Notes under the pieces: generated by a model
The model's input: the letters and a program-made list of their open reading frames with translations, nothing else
The model's database searches: none
What the model was told of the DNA's origin: nothing
Made by a program: the position numbers and the translations under genes
Part shown: piece after piece, positions 1 to 8,629 of the stretch
Layout: every line of letters begins with the position of its first letter
Numbering within the stretch: position 1 is the stretch's first letter
Assembly: GCA_022706175.1 (NCBI GenBank)
Contig: JAKJDB010000031.1
Location: forward strand, 1-12,254
Source: Candidatus Zhuqueibacterota bacterium
GTDB taxonomy: Bacteria; KSB1; UBA2214
Direction of reading: 5' to 3'
DNA: 12,254 bases

Positions 1-896
1 GAAACGGGCATGTCGGCGCCGAAGAGGATGCGATCCTGGTAAGCGATAAAAAAATCGCGACTGCAGTAAGGCTGGCGGCCCAGTTCATCGATACGGGCGG
101 AGAAATCGATATAGACGTTGGGGAATGTATCGAGCAGTCGGGCCACAGCGCTCAAATCCTCAGGAAGGTTGGCGACGTGGGGCAGGATGAAAGTGGTCTG
201 GGGAAACCGAGCGATCACCGTGTTTCGTTGTTCGAGTAACTCGGTTTTAGAAAACCGGGAACCATAAAAGCTCCATGACGGGAACTCTTGCAGCGTCTGA
301 TAATGTTCGTTTTCCTGATCCGCCGGCAGAAAAAAACCCTTTGGATCAGACACGTGGATCAGAACCGGCAGACGGCGTGCGGCCGCGTGTCGCCAGATCG
401 GATCCAGCCGGGGGTCATCGATTCGAACCAGGGAGCCGGTTGTATCCACAAAGCGCAATCCCAACTCTTTGGTGATTTTAAGCCCGCGGGCGCCCAGGGC
501 CACATCCTCATCCAGGCGGTGGATGCATGCTTCGGCAAAATCGTTTGATTTGATCAATACAAAATCCCGCCACTGAGCGAAATCCGCCATGGTAAAAGCC
601 GTAAAACGGCTTGGGTAACGGGCCATGTGGTGATGGGCGAAATTCGAAAAATCGACCCGTTGGATGGTATAGGCGTTGTCCACATAGGGCAGAACCGCAT
701 TGCCGCTGACGTTGTTGAAAACAGCCACTCCGACCTCATCCATCACCTGCACAAGATCAGCGCCGTCCATGGCGGCAAACAGATGGTTATGGAAATCCAC
801 CACAGGATATCTGGCTTTTTCCGGAATATGCGATTCAGCATTCAGCAAAGTGGATGCATTGGCAACAGAAAAATTGATCAACTCCTTATGGATCAT
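1..896 (-). CDS. Amidohydrolase family 2 protein, 3' end cut by window edge
   Basis: This frame is open from an ATG at 896 to the left edge: 298 codons without a stop, with the C-terminus outside the window. It is an amidohydrolase-superfamily TIM barrel of the Amidohydro_2 type. The metal-site signatures are visible in order: DFHNH at residues 34-38 (H36 and H38), GLK with K140, LIH with H181, LPH with H240 and FGAD with D295. The stretch ELGRQPY near residues 271-277, followed by DRILFGAD, is typical of hydrolases of unknown substrate found in polysaccharide loci. No signal peptide is seen, so it is probably cytoplasmic. AAAGGA lies 5 nt before the ATG, and the mannosidase upstream stops only 18 nt away, so the two are probably cotranscribed. 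Family members hydrolyse lactones or amides or act as decarboxylases. The reaction here cannot be told from sequence. The family call is firm, the function open. Confidence 0.88.
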   Translation of the reverse strand, partial: MIHKELINFSVANASTLLNAESHIPEKARYPVVDFHNHLFAAMDGADLVQVMDEVGVAVFNNVSGNAVLPYVDNAYTIQRVDFSNFAHHHMARYPSRFTAFTMADFAQWRDFVLIKSNDFAEACIHRLDEDVALGARGLKITKELGLRFVDTTGSLVRIDDPRLDPIWRHAAARRLPVLIHVSDPKGFFLPADQENEHYQTLQEFPSWSFYGSRFSKTELLEQRNTVIARFPQTTFILPHVANLPEDLSAVARLLDTFPNVYIDFSARIDELGRQPYCSRDFFIAYQDRILFGADMPV

Positions 897-914
897 CAGC
901 GTCCTTTGATCCTG

Positions 915-3452
915 TCATTGCTCCAACAAATTCACTGTACGAATGGGCTCACCGGGCTTTAAAGGAACCCGTATGGTTTTTATCTCCGCCGGCTGCAGGT
1001 CCACGGTAGAACCGACTGACGCCGGCGACAAAGACAAGGGGACCGAACAGGACGTCCCGTTCATTTCCACGCATCGAAAAATGAGCGACTTTTCATCTTC
1101 CGCCATCTTGATGCTGGTGATCCCCGCCGCCTCTGACGGAAACGAGACCAGAGACTGCATGAGCGGCCAATCGCCCTCGTGCTGAGTGGTGAGCAGGACC
1201 TGCGGGCTTTGCAGATAAGCGATGGCGCGTTGACTGACGCATGCGCCGCGCCAGTCGCCGTCGTGCGGCATGAGCAGATAGGTAAACTCGTGCAGACCCT
1301 GTTCCATCCAGCGCACATGATCGGTGGGATGAACGACTTCCGGGTTATGGTGCGACCAGGCCGTACTATGCAGCACCGTGATCCGCATGTCTCCTTGTTT
1401 GACCTGATAGCCGCAGGCGAAATTGTTGATCAGCGCTAGGCCGAATGCGCCTTTGCCGTCTTTGCCGCTGAGATCCAGCCAGTTACCCCCAGGTTCCTCC
1501 TCGCCGCTCATCGGCCGCTGGATGAATCCGTAGGGGATCGAATAGGTCAGTTGTCCGTCTTTAAGCGCCGTAGGAAAGGATAACTGAAACACACGCGCTT
1601 TTTCTTTCCAGTCCAGGGTCACACGACAGGTCATTTCGGACGAATGGGCACTGAGAGAGAACTCTTGGGCCAGAGTGGATGAGCCGAACCGGCTGTTTAT
1701 GATAATACGCCCGCGTTCCGGTCCGGGTTCCACCAAGCGTATGTCGGCGTTACCGAATCGGCCGATCTCCTGATCATAACTGACGATGCGATGTCCCCAG
1801 GTGTCATCCCAATCGTTCAGAACAACACCGCAGCCGGCTGGGCCGGTGAGCAGCTCGCGTCCGGATTTTTTATCAAAATATGAAGAGATCGTGCCTTTTA
1901 AAGTATCAAAAGAGATTCTCACCCAGTCATTTTCCAGACAGGAGGTCGAGGCGATGACCCGCTTGGTTGCAGACACGTCGGCCGCTTTGGCGAAATCAAG
2001 GCGAAAGACCTGATACCCCAACGGGGGCAGATCCGCTTGAAACACCAGCCGAATGCGGCTGTTCACTTTGACCGCAGCCGTGGGCAGCTGCTGATATGGG
2101 ATCGGCTCTCCTTTGGCATCGCGCAACGTCGGCGCGATTCGGCGATCCAATCGTTGCATTTCGATCTCGATGGGCGCCTGCACGGGCCAGGAACAGGGAT
2201 TGAACACCAGGAACGGCGTGCTTGCAGGATAGCGCGCATCCAAAGTTGCGACCTGAGAGGTTAGAGCGTTCAGGGCGTACGTCAGCACCTCCCGGGCCAC
2301 TGAGCTGCTGTAGCCGTAATCATTCCGGCTGTCCTCGTACGCCTGTTCAATGGAGCTGCCGGCCAGGATATCGTGAAACTGATTGAAAAGAACTTTTTTC
2401 CAGGCCGTGCGCAGCGTTTCGGCTGGATAAGGGGCTCGACAGTACAGAGAAGCCAGACTGGCGGCTTTTTCCGCGACCAATAAATTTGTCTCTGCCGTCC
2501 GGTTCCACAATTTTACTTGCGAACAAGCCGAGTAACAGCCACGGGCATGATGCTGCAGTTCTTCGTTCACAGTGGGGACGTCGATTTGTTGTTTGCGAAA
2601 ATCATTCACATAGGTTTCCAGACTGCTGAACCGTATGGTGGGATAAGCGTCCCGTTTCAAGGATTCGATCTCTTCGATGGTCGCGATGGTGGGTCCGCCG
2701 CCATGGTTGCCTACTCCATAAAAAACGGCAAGCTGATGGGCCTTGGGCAGAAAAGTCTTGAACCGCTGGTTAGAGCTCTGCAGACGGCTTTCAATATCAC
2801 CCTCTTTGGCGGTATACGCCTCGATGATGGAAAACGTCAACAGTCGGCTTCCATCCTGACCTTGCCATTGAAAGACCGGAGCAGGAAGATCCGGCTTTTC
2901 ATTCAACTCGGGACGCAGGTAAAAATAGCAATCCAAGCCTTGTTTGCACAAGATCTGCGGTAACGACCACGGGTGGCCGAAAGTATCCGGCGCAAAACCG
3001 ATCGTGGCGGTGCGGCCGAAATGTTTGAGGAAAAAATGCTGCCCATACAACCCCTGGCGCACATGGGACTCTCCGCCGGGACAGTTGGCGTCCGATTCCA
3101 CCCACCATCCACTGACCAGATTCCAACGTCCCTCCTGCACGCGTTGTTGAATCTCGGCGAACATCTGCGGATCGGCCTGAAGAACCCATTCGTAAAATTG
3201 AGCCGAACTGACCACCATCGCCACATCGGGGTAGGTCTTCATCCTGTCCAACGCTGATCGAAACGTGGCGAGCACCTCAGCAAATCCTTCATCCTTGGTC
3301 CAACGCCACACGGGATCGATGTGCGCGTGGCCGATCATATAAAATTGATTGCGCGTTTCAGCTGGATGCGAGCTGGAAATGGGCGCCGCGAGACCGGCCG
3401 GCGCGCAGGCAACCAGTACACAGTAAAACAGATTTCTCAACACGCGTGACAT
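915..3452 (-). CDS. Exported GH38 alpha-mannosidase
   Basis: An 845-residue glycoside hydrolase family 38 protein, a retaining zinc-dependent alpha-mannosidase. The catalytic domain starts near residue 37. HAHIDP at 42-47 supplies H44 and D46 as metal ligands, APDTFGH at 154-160 contains the nucleophile D156, and GNHGGGPT at 248-255 supplies the fourth ligand H250. The family hallmarks WVESDANCPGGES (117-129) and FNQFHDILAGSSIE (357-370, helical middle domain) are present, followed by the long beta-sandwich C-terminal half. The N-terminus is an export signal: a hydrophobic stretch at 8-22 could be cut after LAA (21-23). An LVAC at 13-16 also fits a lipobox, so the protein is either periplasmic or a lipoprotein. 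GGGAG sits 8 nt before the ATG. The gap to the upstream GH92 gene is 75 nt. All catalytic residues are intact. Linkage specificity cannot be read from sequence. GH38 plus GH92 side by side is a common pairing in mannan or N-glycan loci. Confidence 0.95.
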   Translation of the reverse strand: MSRVLRNLFYCVLVACAPAGLAAPISSSHPAETRNQFYMIGHAHIDPVWRWTKDEGFAEVLATFRSALDRMKTYPDVAMVVSSAQFYEWVLQADPQMFAEIQQRVQEGRWNLVSGWWVESDANCPGGESHVRQGLYGQHFFLKHFGRTATIGFAPDTFGHPWSLPQILCKQGLDCYFYLRPELNEKPDLPAPVFQWQGQDGSRLLTFSIIEAYTAKEGDIESRLQSSNQRFKTFLPKAHQLAVFYGVGNHGGGPTIATIEEIESLKRDAYPTIRFSSLETYVNDFRKQQIDVPTVNEELQHHARGCYSACSQVKLWNRTAETNLLVAEKAASLASLYCRAPYPAETLRTAWKKVLFNQFHDILAGSSIEQAYEDSRNDYGYSSSVAREVLTYALNALTSQVATLDARYPASTPFLVFNPCSWPVQAPIEIEMQRLDRRIAPTLRDAKGEPIPYQQLPTAAVKVNSRIRLVFQADLPPLGYQVFRLDFAKAADVSATKRVIASTSCLENDWVRISFDTLKGTISSYFDKKSGRELLTGPAGCGVVLNDWDDTWGHRIVSYDQEIGRFGNADIRLVEPGPERGRIIINSRFGSSTLAQEFSLSAHSSEMTCRVTLDWKEKARVFQLSFPTALKDGQLTYSIPYGFIQRPMSGEEEPGGNWLDLSGKDGKGAFGLALINNFACGYQVKQGDMRITVLHSTAWSHHNPEVVHPTDHVRWMEQGLHEFTYLLMPHDGDWRGACVSQRAIAYLQSPQVLLTTQHEGDWPLMQSLVSFPSEAAGITSIKMAEDEKSLIFRCVEMNGTSCSVPLSLSPASVGSTVDLQPAEIKTIRVPLKPGEPIRTVNLLEQ

Positions 3453-3527
3453 CTTTTATTCTCCCTTGTATTGATCGTTTTCACTTTTGTTGACTGCAAG
3501 GAACGGCAAAGCCTCTCACGGTAAAAA

Positions 3528-5852
3528 TCAATCCACGCCCCAGCGGGTGTTGGGCGCTGGGCCCATAGAATACACCAGTTCGCCGCCGGAGACGATCTCC
3601 TGATAGGTCAATTGGCACCGGTTCAGCGGCCGGCCGTTCAAGGTTGCAGATTGAATGTATTTGTTTTGATCTGACAGATTGCGGGCACGAATAGTAAAAC
3701 GTTTCCCGGACCGCAGGGACGGATTCGTATGGATCACGCTCTGATCGAACAGAGGCGAAGTCAACTGAAACACAGGCTCACCGACACAGATCTGATATAA
3801 TCCCAGGGATGCCAGCACGTACCAGGCGGACATGGTGCCGCAGTCGTCATCCATCTCATAGAGAAAGCTGGCCGGCTGCGCTTTGTAGATACGGCCTTCA
3901 TAGGGCTCTTTATAAAATCCATGGCTGCCGTAGATCTGCCGCATGGATCCGGTCAGGATGCGCTGAACGAGCTCTTGCGTACGCCAAGGGGCGCCCGCCG
4001 GATTGTAGAGAAAGGAGACATGCAGGTCCTGTTCGTTATTGTGGTTGTACAGATCGTTGGCAAAGAAAAAATCAAGGTCTTCGATGAAACGCTCACGGCC
4101 GCCGCACAGTTCTATCAGACCGGGAATGTCGTGCAGCACAAACCATCGCCATTGCCACATGGTCGCTTCGTACACATAGGTTTCATCGATCACCCGCGGA
4201 TCGGGAAACCGCAGCCAGGCCCCGTCCGCTGCGCGGGCGCGGAAAAATCGAATCTGCGGATCCCAGACGTTGCGATAGAAAAGCGCCCGCTTGGCGAACA
4301 GCTGGTGTTCTTCGGCTTTTCCCAGAGATTGCGCCATTCGCGCAACACACCAGCTGTCATAACAATTCTCCAGCGTTCGATCAGGCCGCCGCGGCATATA
4401 ACCAAGACGATGGTACTCTTCATAGATCGCCTTCATGGCAGAATCGCTCATCATGGTTTTATCGCCTGTGGTGGCATTGTTGAACTCGGCGCGGAACTCA
4501 TAGGCGTCGCGCCGCATGCCCTGGTACGCTTTCTCCAAATCGAAGGCCCGCAATCCCTTAAAATAAGCGTCCGCGATGACGGCCACCGTGTGCTCCCGCC
4601 GCGTCGTCGGATACGGCCAGTAGCGTCCGCCCTGGTCATAGATCAGGACAAATGATCGGACGATGTCCTGCAGCACCTGGGGCTGAATCAAGGACAACAA
4701 CGGATATTTAGTGCGGAAGGTATCCCACAGCGAGTAAGCGTCATAGTAAGGAAACGAGATACGATGCACCGCGTTGTCGGTACCCCGATACTCGCCATCG
4801 ACATCCGCCGCGCGAACCGGCATGTGACAGGAATGGTACAACGCGGTGTAAAAGAGCTGCTTCCTCTCCTCGGTGCCGGAAACCTGCACCGTCTTCAACA
4901 GATCATTCCACGATTTGCGCATCGATCGGCGCACTCGCTGAAAATTCCACTCCGGCATCTCTGCACGATAATTGGCGCACGCTTTAGTGCTGCTGACCGT
5001 GGAAAGCCCTGATTTGATCATCAGCGTCGATGGACGGTGAGAGGGAAAATCAAGGACCACGGCCAGACCGGGGCCACGAAGGTTCCCTGTATCGTTCTGC
5101 AAGACACCATCCTGGTAGACATGATAGTCGCTGCACGGCCGATTCCACTCGGCGCAAAAATAGAGGGTATAGCTGTCCAGGCTGCCGCAAATGTGTTGAC
5201 CGGTTACATAACCCTCAATATGAGAGTGGTCCAGCCCGGTGATCGCCGCCTCGCGGACTTGAGTAAAGCCGCGGCTGAGGTCCACCAGCACATGCACGCT
5301 GTCGCCGGCCGGGAACCGGTAGCGCTGCAGACCGCCATGAGGGGTGACTGTGAGCTCGCAGCGAATTCGCGGATCGATCAGGTCAACCCGATAATAGCCG
5401 GGCTCTGCCTTTTCACTCTGCTTATCGTAAGCCGCTGCATAGTCAGCGGGATTCAGTTGCGGCTGACCGGTAAATGGGAGAAACAGAATATTGCCGCCAG
5501 AGCCAGAGCAGCCGGTTCCGCCCAGACGGACGTGGCTGAACCCCATCAAACGGGTGTCCTCATAGTTGTACCCGGAATGCGCTTTATGATCGAATCCGCT
5601 GGGGTAACTGTCAGGGCTCAGCTGAATCATGCCGAAGGGCGCCACAGGTCCGGGAAATAATTGGCCATGATCCCCGGATGTATTGAAAAAAGGCTGAACA
5701 TAGTCCACCGGCTGTTTCCCTGCGGCAGAAACAGGGGCAACGCAGCTCATCAGCAGCGTAAGCGACCAGATCAAGGTAAGGGCCGAAAAAGACCAGCAGC
5801 AGTTCTCACCGTCCACTGGGTGCGGTCGCCGATTTCCGTTGACGATATTCAC
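3528..5852 (-). CDS. Exported GH92 alpha-mannosidase, divergent, GTG start
   Basis: A 774-residue glycoside hydrolase family 92 protein, a calcium-dependent inverting exo-alpha-mannosidase. The start is taken as GTG at 5852 because AGAGGGAGGA lies 8 nt before it. An ATG at 5873 and other upstream candidates lack such a site and would put an odd charged extension before the signal peptide. From this start there is a basic n-region, a hydrophobic core (about 19-38) and a cleavage site near VSAA (41-44). Family features in order: NTSGDHGQLFPG (57-68), FGMIQLSPD (73-81), FSHVRLGGTGCSG (105-117), SLWDTF (374-379), the proposed general acid E562 in YEATMWQW, LYNPAGAPW (615-623), DDDCGTMSAWYV (668-679) and the closing WG near the C-terminus. 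Two hallmarks depart from the usual forms: EGNxWQY has become EATMWQW, and GNDDxG has become MDDDCG. The acidic residues are kept, so activity is likely, but this may be a separate subgroup. The gene overlaps the upstream phosphoesterase by 47 nt, suggesting coupled translation. Confidence 0.93.
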   Translation of the reverse strand: MNIVNGNRRPHPVDGENCCWSFSALTLIWSLTLLMSCVAPVSAAGKQPVDYVQPFFNTSGDHGQLFPGPVAPFGMIQLSPDSYPSGFDHKAHSGYNYEDTRLMGFSHVRLGGTGCSGSGGNILFLPFTGQPQLNPADYAAAYDKQSEKAEPGYYRVDLIDPRIRCELTVTPHGGLQRYRFPAGDSVHVLVDLSRGFTQVREAAITGLDHSHIEGYVTGQHICGSLDSYTLYFCAEWNRPCSDYHVYQDGVLQNDTGNLRGPGLAVVLDFPSHRPSTLMIKSGLSTVSSTKACANYRAEMPEWNFQRVRRSMRKSWNDLLKTVQVSGTEERKQLFYTALYHSCHMPVRAADVDGEYRGTDNAVHRISFPYYDAYSLWDTFRTKYPLLSLIQPQVLQDIVRSFVLIYDQGGRYWPYPTTRREHTVAVIADAYFKGLRAFDLEKAYQGMRRDAYEFRAEFNNATTGDKTMMSDSAMKAIYEEYHRLGYMPRRPDRTLENCYDSWCVARMAQSLGKAEEHQLFAKRALFYRNVWDPQIRFFRARAADGAWLRFPDPRVIDETYVYEATMWQWRWFVLHDIPGLIELCGGRERFIEDLDFFFANDLYNHNNEQDLHVSFLYNPAGAPWRTQELVQRILTGSMRQIYGSHGFYKEPYEGRIYKAQPASFLYEMDDDCGTMSAWYVLASLGLYQICVGEPVFQLTSPLFDQSVIHTNPSLRSGKRFTIRARNLSDQNKYIQSATLNGRPLNRCQLTYQEIVSGGELVYSMGPAPNTRWGVD

Positions 5853-8613
5853 GGTATTTTTCCTCCCTCTCATGACGCAGCAGGGCCGGGTTATCCAGAG
5901 ATTCGGATTGGATGACGGCTTTCCAGTTAAACTCTTTGTCAAAAGGATCCAGCGCTTTTTGCGCATCGAACACTCGCACGTCCACAGGCAAAGCCTTGTA
6001 GGGCGTTAGATTCACCAGGGTATCAGCAAAGCAATCGGCGAGATCCGTGGCACAGGCGTCGTAGAGGTTCAGCGGCGGCAGATCGAGAATGAGAAAAATG
6101 GTTTTTATGATGCTCGGCATACTCGTATGCTCGGAGGAGATATAACCCGGTTTGGCATATGGGCTGATCACCAGCAGGATGCTGCGGTGGGCGTCGACAT
6201 GGTCCAAACCGCCCTGGGCGTCGTCCTCGGTAATAAAGATGGCCATTTCAGGCCAATAAGGGCTGTGCGACAACAATTCGATGACACGGCCAAGCGCAAG
6301 ATCATTATCGCTCATATAAGAGGCGTGGAACGGATAGCCGTCCTTGGGACGAGGATCACTGGCATGGTCGTTAGGCAGCATCATAGTGATCACCTGTGGA
6401 AACGGTTGCTGGCCGCTGGCCCAGCGTCTTTGAAATTCCTCCTCAAACATATCGACGCGAAATTGATCAGGGATGTTCATGTTGAACGTCGCAAACTGAC
6501 GCGAGGTGTTGTCAAACAACGGTTTGGGCATCGGATAGTTGGCGGCCAGGCGAATACCGGTGTATTTATCGCGCTGCTCTTCATAGCCGGCGGCAAATTC
6601 AAATCCCAGTCCAAAGTTGGCGAAACGGATGCCATGCCGGTCGAAATGTTCCCAGATGGCGCCTCCTTCGTTATAGTCCTCCGGATAGATGGCGCCGGAA
6701 GCGCCGGGAAAACCCAGACGGCCTTTGGCGTCCAAGGATTGATGCCGTTTCCCTTTGCCATAATGGGCAGAGGTGGAGGTCTCGACCCATTGATTAGGAT
6801 AGGTGTTCACCAGCCAGCGGTGGCCGTCGGCAGAATGGTCCGAATCACAATAAAAATTGTCGCTCATGCTGAATCGTTCGGCAAGGGCGATATGGTTCGG
6901 CATGGCGAGACAGCTGTCTACGCGTTTACCGGTATTTTCATTTACCACATCGCGGTACACTCCATACAAACTGAGATCCGGATCGCCTTTGCCCTTAGCC
7001 ACGGCGCCGAACACTTCATCATAGGTGCGGTTTTCTTTGGTGATATAGACGATATGCTTGATGGGGCTTTTATACAGACCGGTTATGGGCGGCACAGGAT
7101 TTTTCTTTGCACCACGGAAAGAATGCAGGGCGGTGCGGCGAACATTATTGTCCAATACCTGTTGGGTGTATCGTTTCAATTCACGGTCCGTAGGCGCTGG
7201 AAAAATGGTCACCAGACCACGCATCAAATGGCCGATGTTTTGGGAATCCTCCGGATCATGATTCGCACCGGCGTTTGGGCCGGCGCCCAACCCCTTGGCA
7301 CTGGCGACGTACAGAGTTTTACCATCTCTGGAGACGGCCAGTTTGCTGGGAAACCAACCCGTCGGTATCTGTCCCAACACCACATGGGAGCGTGCGTCAA
7401 TTACGGCAACCGCATTAATTCCGGATTCGGCCACATACAACCGATCCTCTTTCGGACTCAAACACAGGCCAAAGGGTAAAACGCCCCGCAGATGTTTGAG
7501 ATCAGCATGCAGCGCGAGATCGATATCTTTGACGATCTCTCCGTTCTCCGCGTTCAGCACAGTGATACAGTCGTTGTTGCCGTTGCTGACATAGACATAG
7601 CGTTCACCCGCAGTAATGGAGTTGGGGCCGCTGCCGCCGATGGTGGTGTACTCCTCCAGTTTTTCGCCGACCAGATGGCCTGTCTTGACCCGGGCGATCA
7701 CTCTGGCCTGAGCAGGATCAGCCACATCCACTGTCCAAACGGAGAAGGACTCTGACGTGTTGGGATCGCCCAAACCGGGCACGGTTTTCCCCTCACAGAC
7801 GGTTCCGTCGAGCGCCTCCTGCGATGGAAATCCGAAAGGCGGAAAGGTCACAGTGGTCTCCACCGGCTTTTCCGGATTATAACCCTGGATGGTTTTATAT
7901 TCGAACATGCCGACATTGGCGACATAAATTTTGGACTCATCTTTGGATAGGGCGACGCCGAACGGGTAGCGGCCCACTTGCACATTGCACAACACCTGGC
8001 GCTTGACCACATCGATCACAACGAGACGAAAATTGGCCTGATCCACAACGTATAAAAGGGTTCCAGCCCGATTTAGGACCAGTTCACCCAGGTAGGCCTC
8101 CTTGAATTCACCATCGGCAAACCGGCCGTTTGTAGAGATGGCATCGATCCGTTGGGCAGAGTCCAGATCAAACAGCAGTATTTCACCGCTTCCGCCTGAG
8201 GAGGCATAGACCGTTCGATTGTCCGGAGAGACCGCCAACCCCATGAAAACCGTTTCAAGTGTTTCTTTAGAATCCTGCTCTTTTCGCTCTATCTGTCGCA
8301 CGTTGGGCTGATCGCTGCGGTAGTTTCGAATAATGGAGAGAGAAAAGGGAAAAGTGCCGCTGTTGGAGGTGATGATGGTTGTTTCATCAGGGCTCAGAGT
8401 CAATCCATAGGGGTGCGGCGCCACCCGAATGCTTTTGCCTGCCGGCGTCACCAGCCTGCCGTTGGGAAGCACCGCGGAATGATCGGCACTGATTTGCGCG
8501 TATTTTTTATCAGCCGGCGCAGAGAGGACATAGCGGGGCTCTTGTCCTGTTTGCCGGCAGTGGCACAAGAATAGAACCGTTACAGCGAAAGCAGCGATTT
8601 TGTTTCTGATCAT
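5806..8613 (-). CDS. Exported YVTN beta-propeller / AcpA-type phosphoesterase
   Basis: A 935-residue two-domain exported protein. A hydrophobic signal lies at residues 5-17, ending in C17-H-C19. Residues about 65-445 hold seven YVTN-type repeats (for example PYGLTLSPDE, GLAVSPDN, PFGVALSKDE, PFGLCLSPKE, KLAVSRDGK), enough for a closed seven-bladed propeller. Residues about 515-860 form a phosphoesterase domain (PF04185; phospholipase C and acid phosphatase AcpA type, alkaline-phosphatase superfamily). Its markers are KENRTYD (526-532), DGHRW (596-600), LPNDH (746-750), TEDDAQGGLDH (795-805) and SSEHTSMPSI (826-835). The tail is highly charged. Members hydrolyse phosphomonoesters or phosphodiesters; the substrate here is unknown. 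The ATG at 8613 (GGGAAAG just upstream) is preferred over a TTG at 8637, which has no ribosome binding site. The antiporter gene ends 16 nt upstream. The propeller may bind glycan or envelope, which is inference. Confidence 0.9.
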   Translation of the reverse strand: MIRNKIAAFAVTVLFLCHCRQTGQEPRYVLSAPADKKYAQISADHSAVLPNGRLVTPAGKSIRVAPHPYGLTLSPDETTIITSNSGTFPFSLSIIRNYRSDQPNVRQIERKEQDSKETLETVFMGLAVSPDNRTVYASSGGSGEILLFDLDSAQRIDAISTNGRFADGEFKEAYLGELVLNRAGTLLYVVDQANFRLVVIDVVKRQVLCNVQVGRYPFGVALSKDESKIYVANVGMFEYKTIQGYNPEKPVETTVTFPPFGFPSQEALDGTVCEGKTVPGLGDPNTSESFSVWTVDVADPAQARVIARVKTGHLVGEKLEEYTTIGGSGPNSITAGERYVYVSNGNNDCITVLNAENGEIVKDIDLALHADLKHLRGVLPFGLCLSPKEDRLYVAESGINAVAVIDARSHVVLGQIPTGWFPSKLAVSRDGKTLYVASAKGLGAGPNAGANHDPEDSQNIGHLMRGLVTIFPAPTDRELKRYTQQVLDNNVRRTALHSFRGAKKNPVPPITGLYKSPIKHIVYITKENRTYDEVFGAVAKGKGDPDLSLYGVYRDVVNENTGKRVDSCLAMPNHIALAERFSMSDNFYCDSDHSADGHRWLVNTYPNQWVETSTSAHYGKGKRHQSLDAKGRLGFPGASGAIYPEDYNEGGAIWEHFDRHGIRFANFGLGFEFAAGYEEQRDKYTGIRLAANYPMPKPLFDNTSRQFATFNMNIPDQFRVDMFEEEFQRRWASGQQPFPQVITMMLPNDHASDPRPKDGYPFHASYMSDNDLALGRVIELLSHSPYWPEMAIFITEDDAQGGLDHVDAHRSILLVISPYAKPGYISSEHTSMPSIIKTIFLILDLPPLNLYDACATDLADCFADTLVNLTPYKALPVDVRVFDAQKALDPFDKEFNWKAVIQSESLDNPALLRHEREEKYREYRQRKSATAPSGR
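5861..5870 (-). promoter_or_regulatory. Ribosome binding site that fixes the GH92 GTG start
   Basis: On the minus strand this reads AGAGGGAGGA, a near-perfect Shine-Dalgarno sequence. It lies 8 nt upstream of the GTG at 5852 and inside the last codons of the phosphoesterase gene. No comparable site precedes the in-frame ATG at 5873, so the GTG is the preferred start. The placement suggests translational coupling. Confidence 0.75.
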
Positions 8614-8629
8614 TATACTTTCCCAGCGA

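Noticed and set aside
5853..5966. N-terminal extension of the GH92 protein by up to 38 residues
   Set aside because: The extension reads through phosphoesterase coding sequence, lacks a ribosome site, and puts a non-signal-like stretch before an otherwise normal signal peptide.
6127..7479. A 450-codon open frame on the plus strand
   Set aside because: It lies wholly antisense to the phosphoesterase gene, its product shows no recognisable motif, and it arises from the codon usage of the opposite strand. Shorter plus-strand frames at 3921-4655, 5037-5660 and 2517-2963 are rejected for the same reason.
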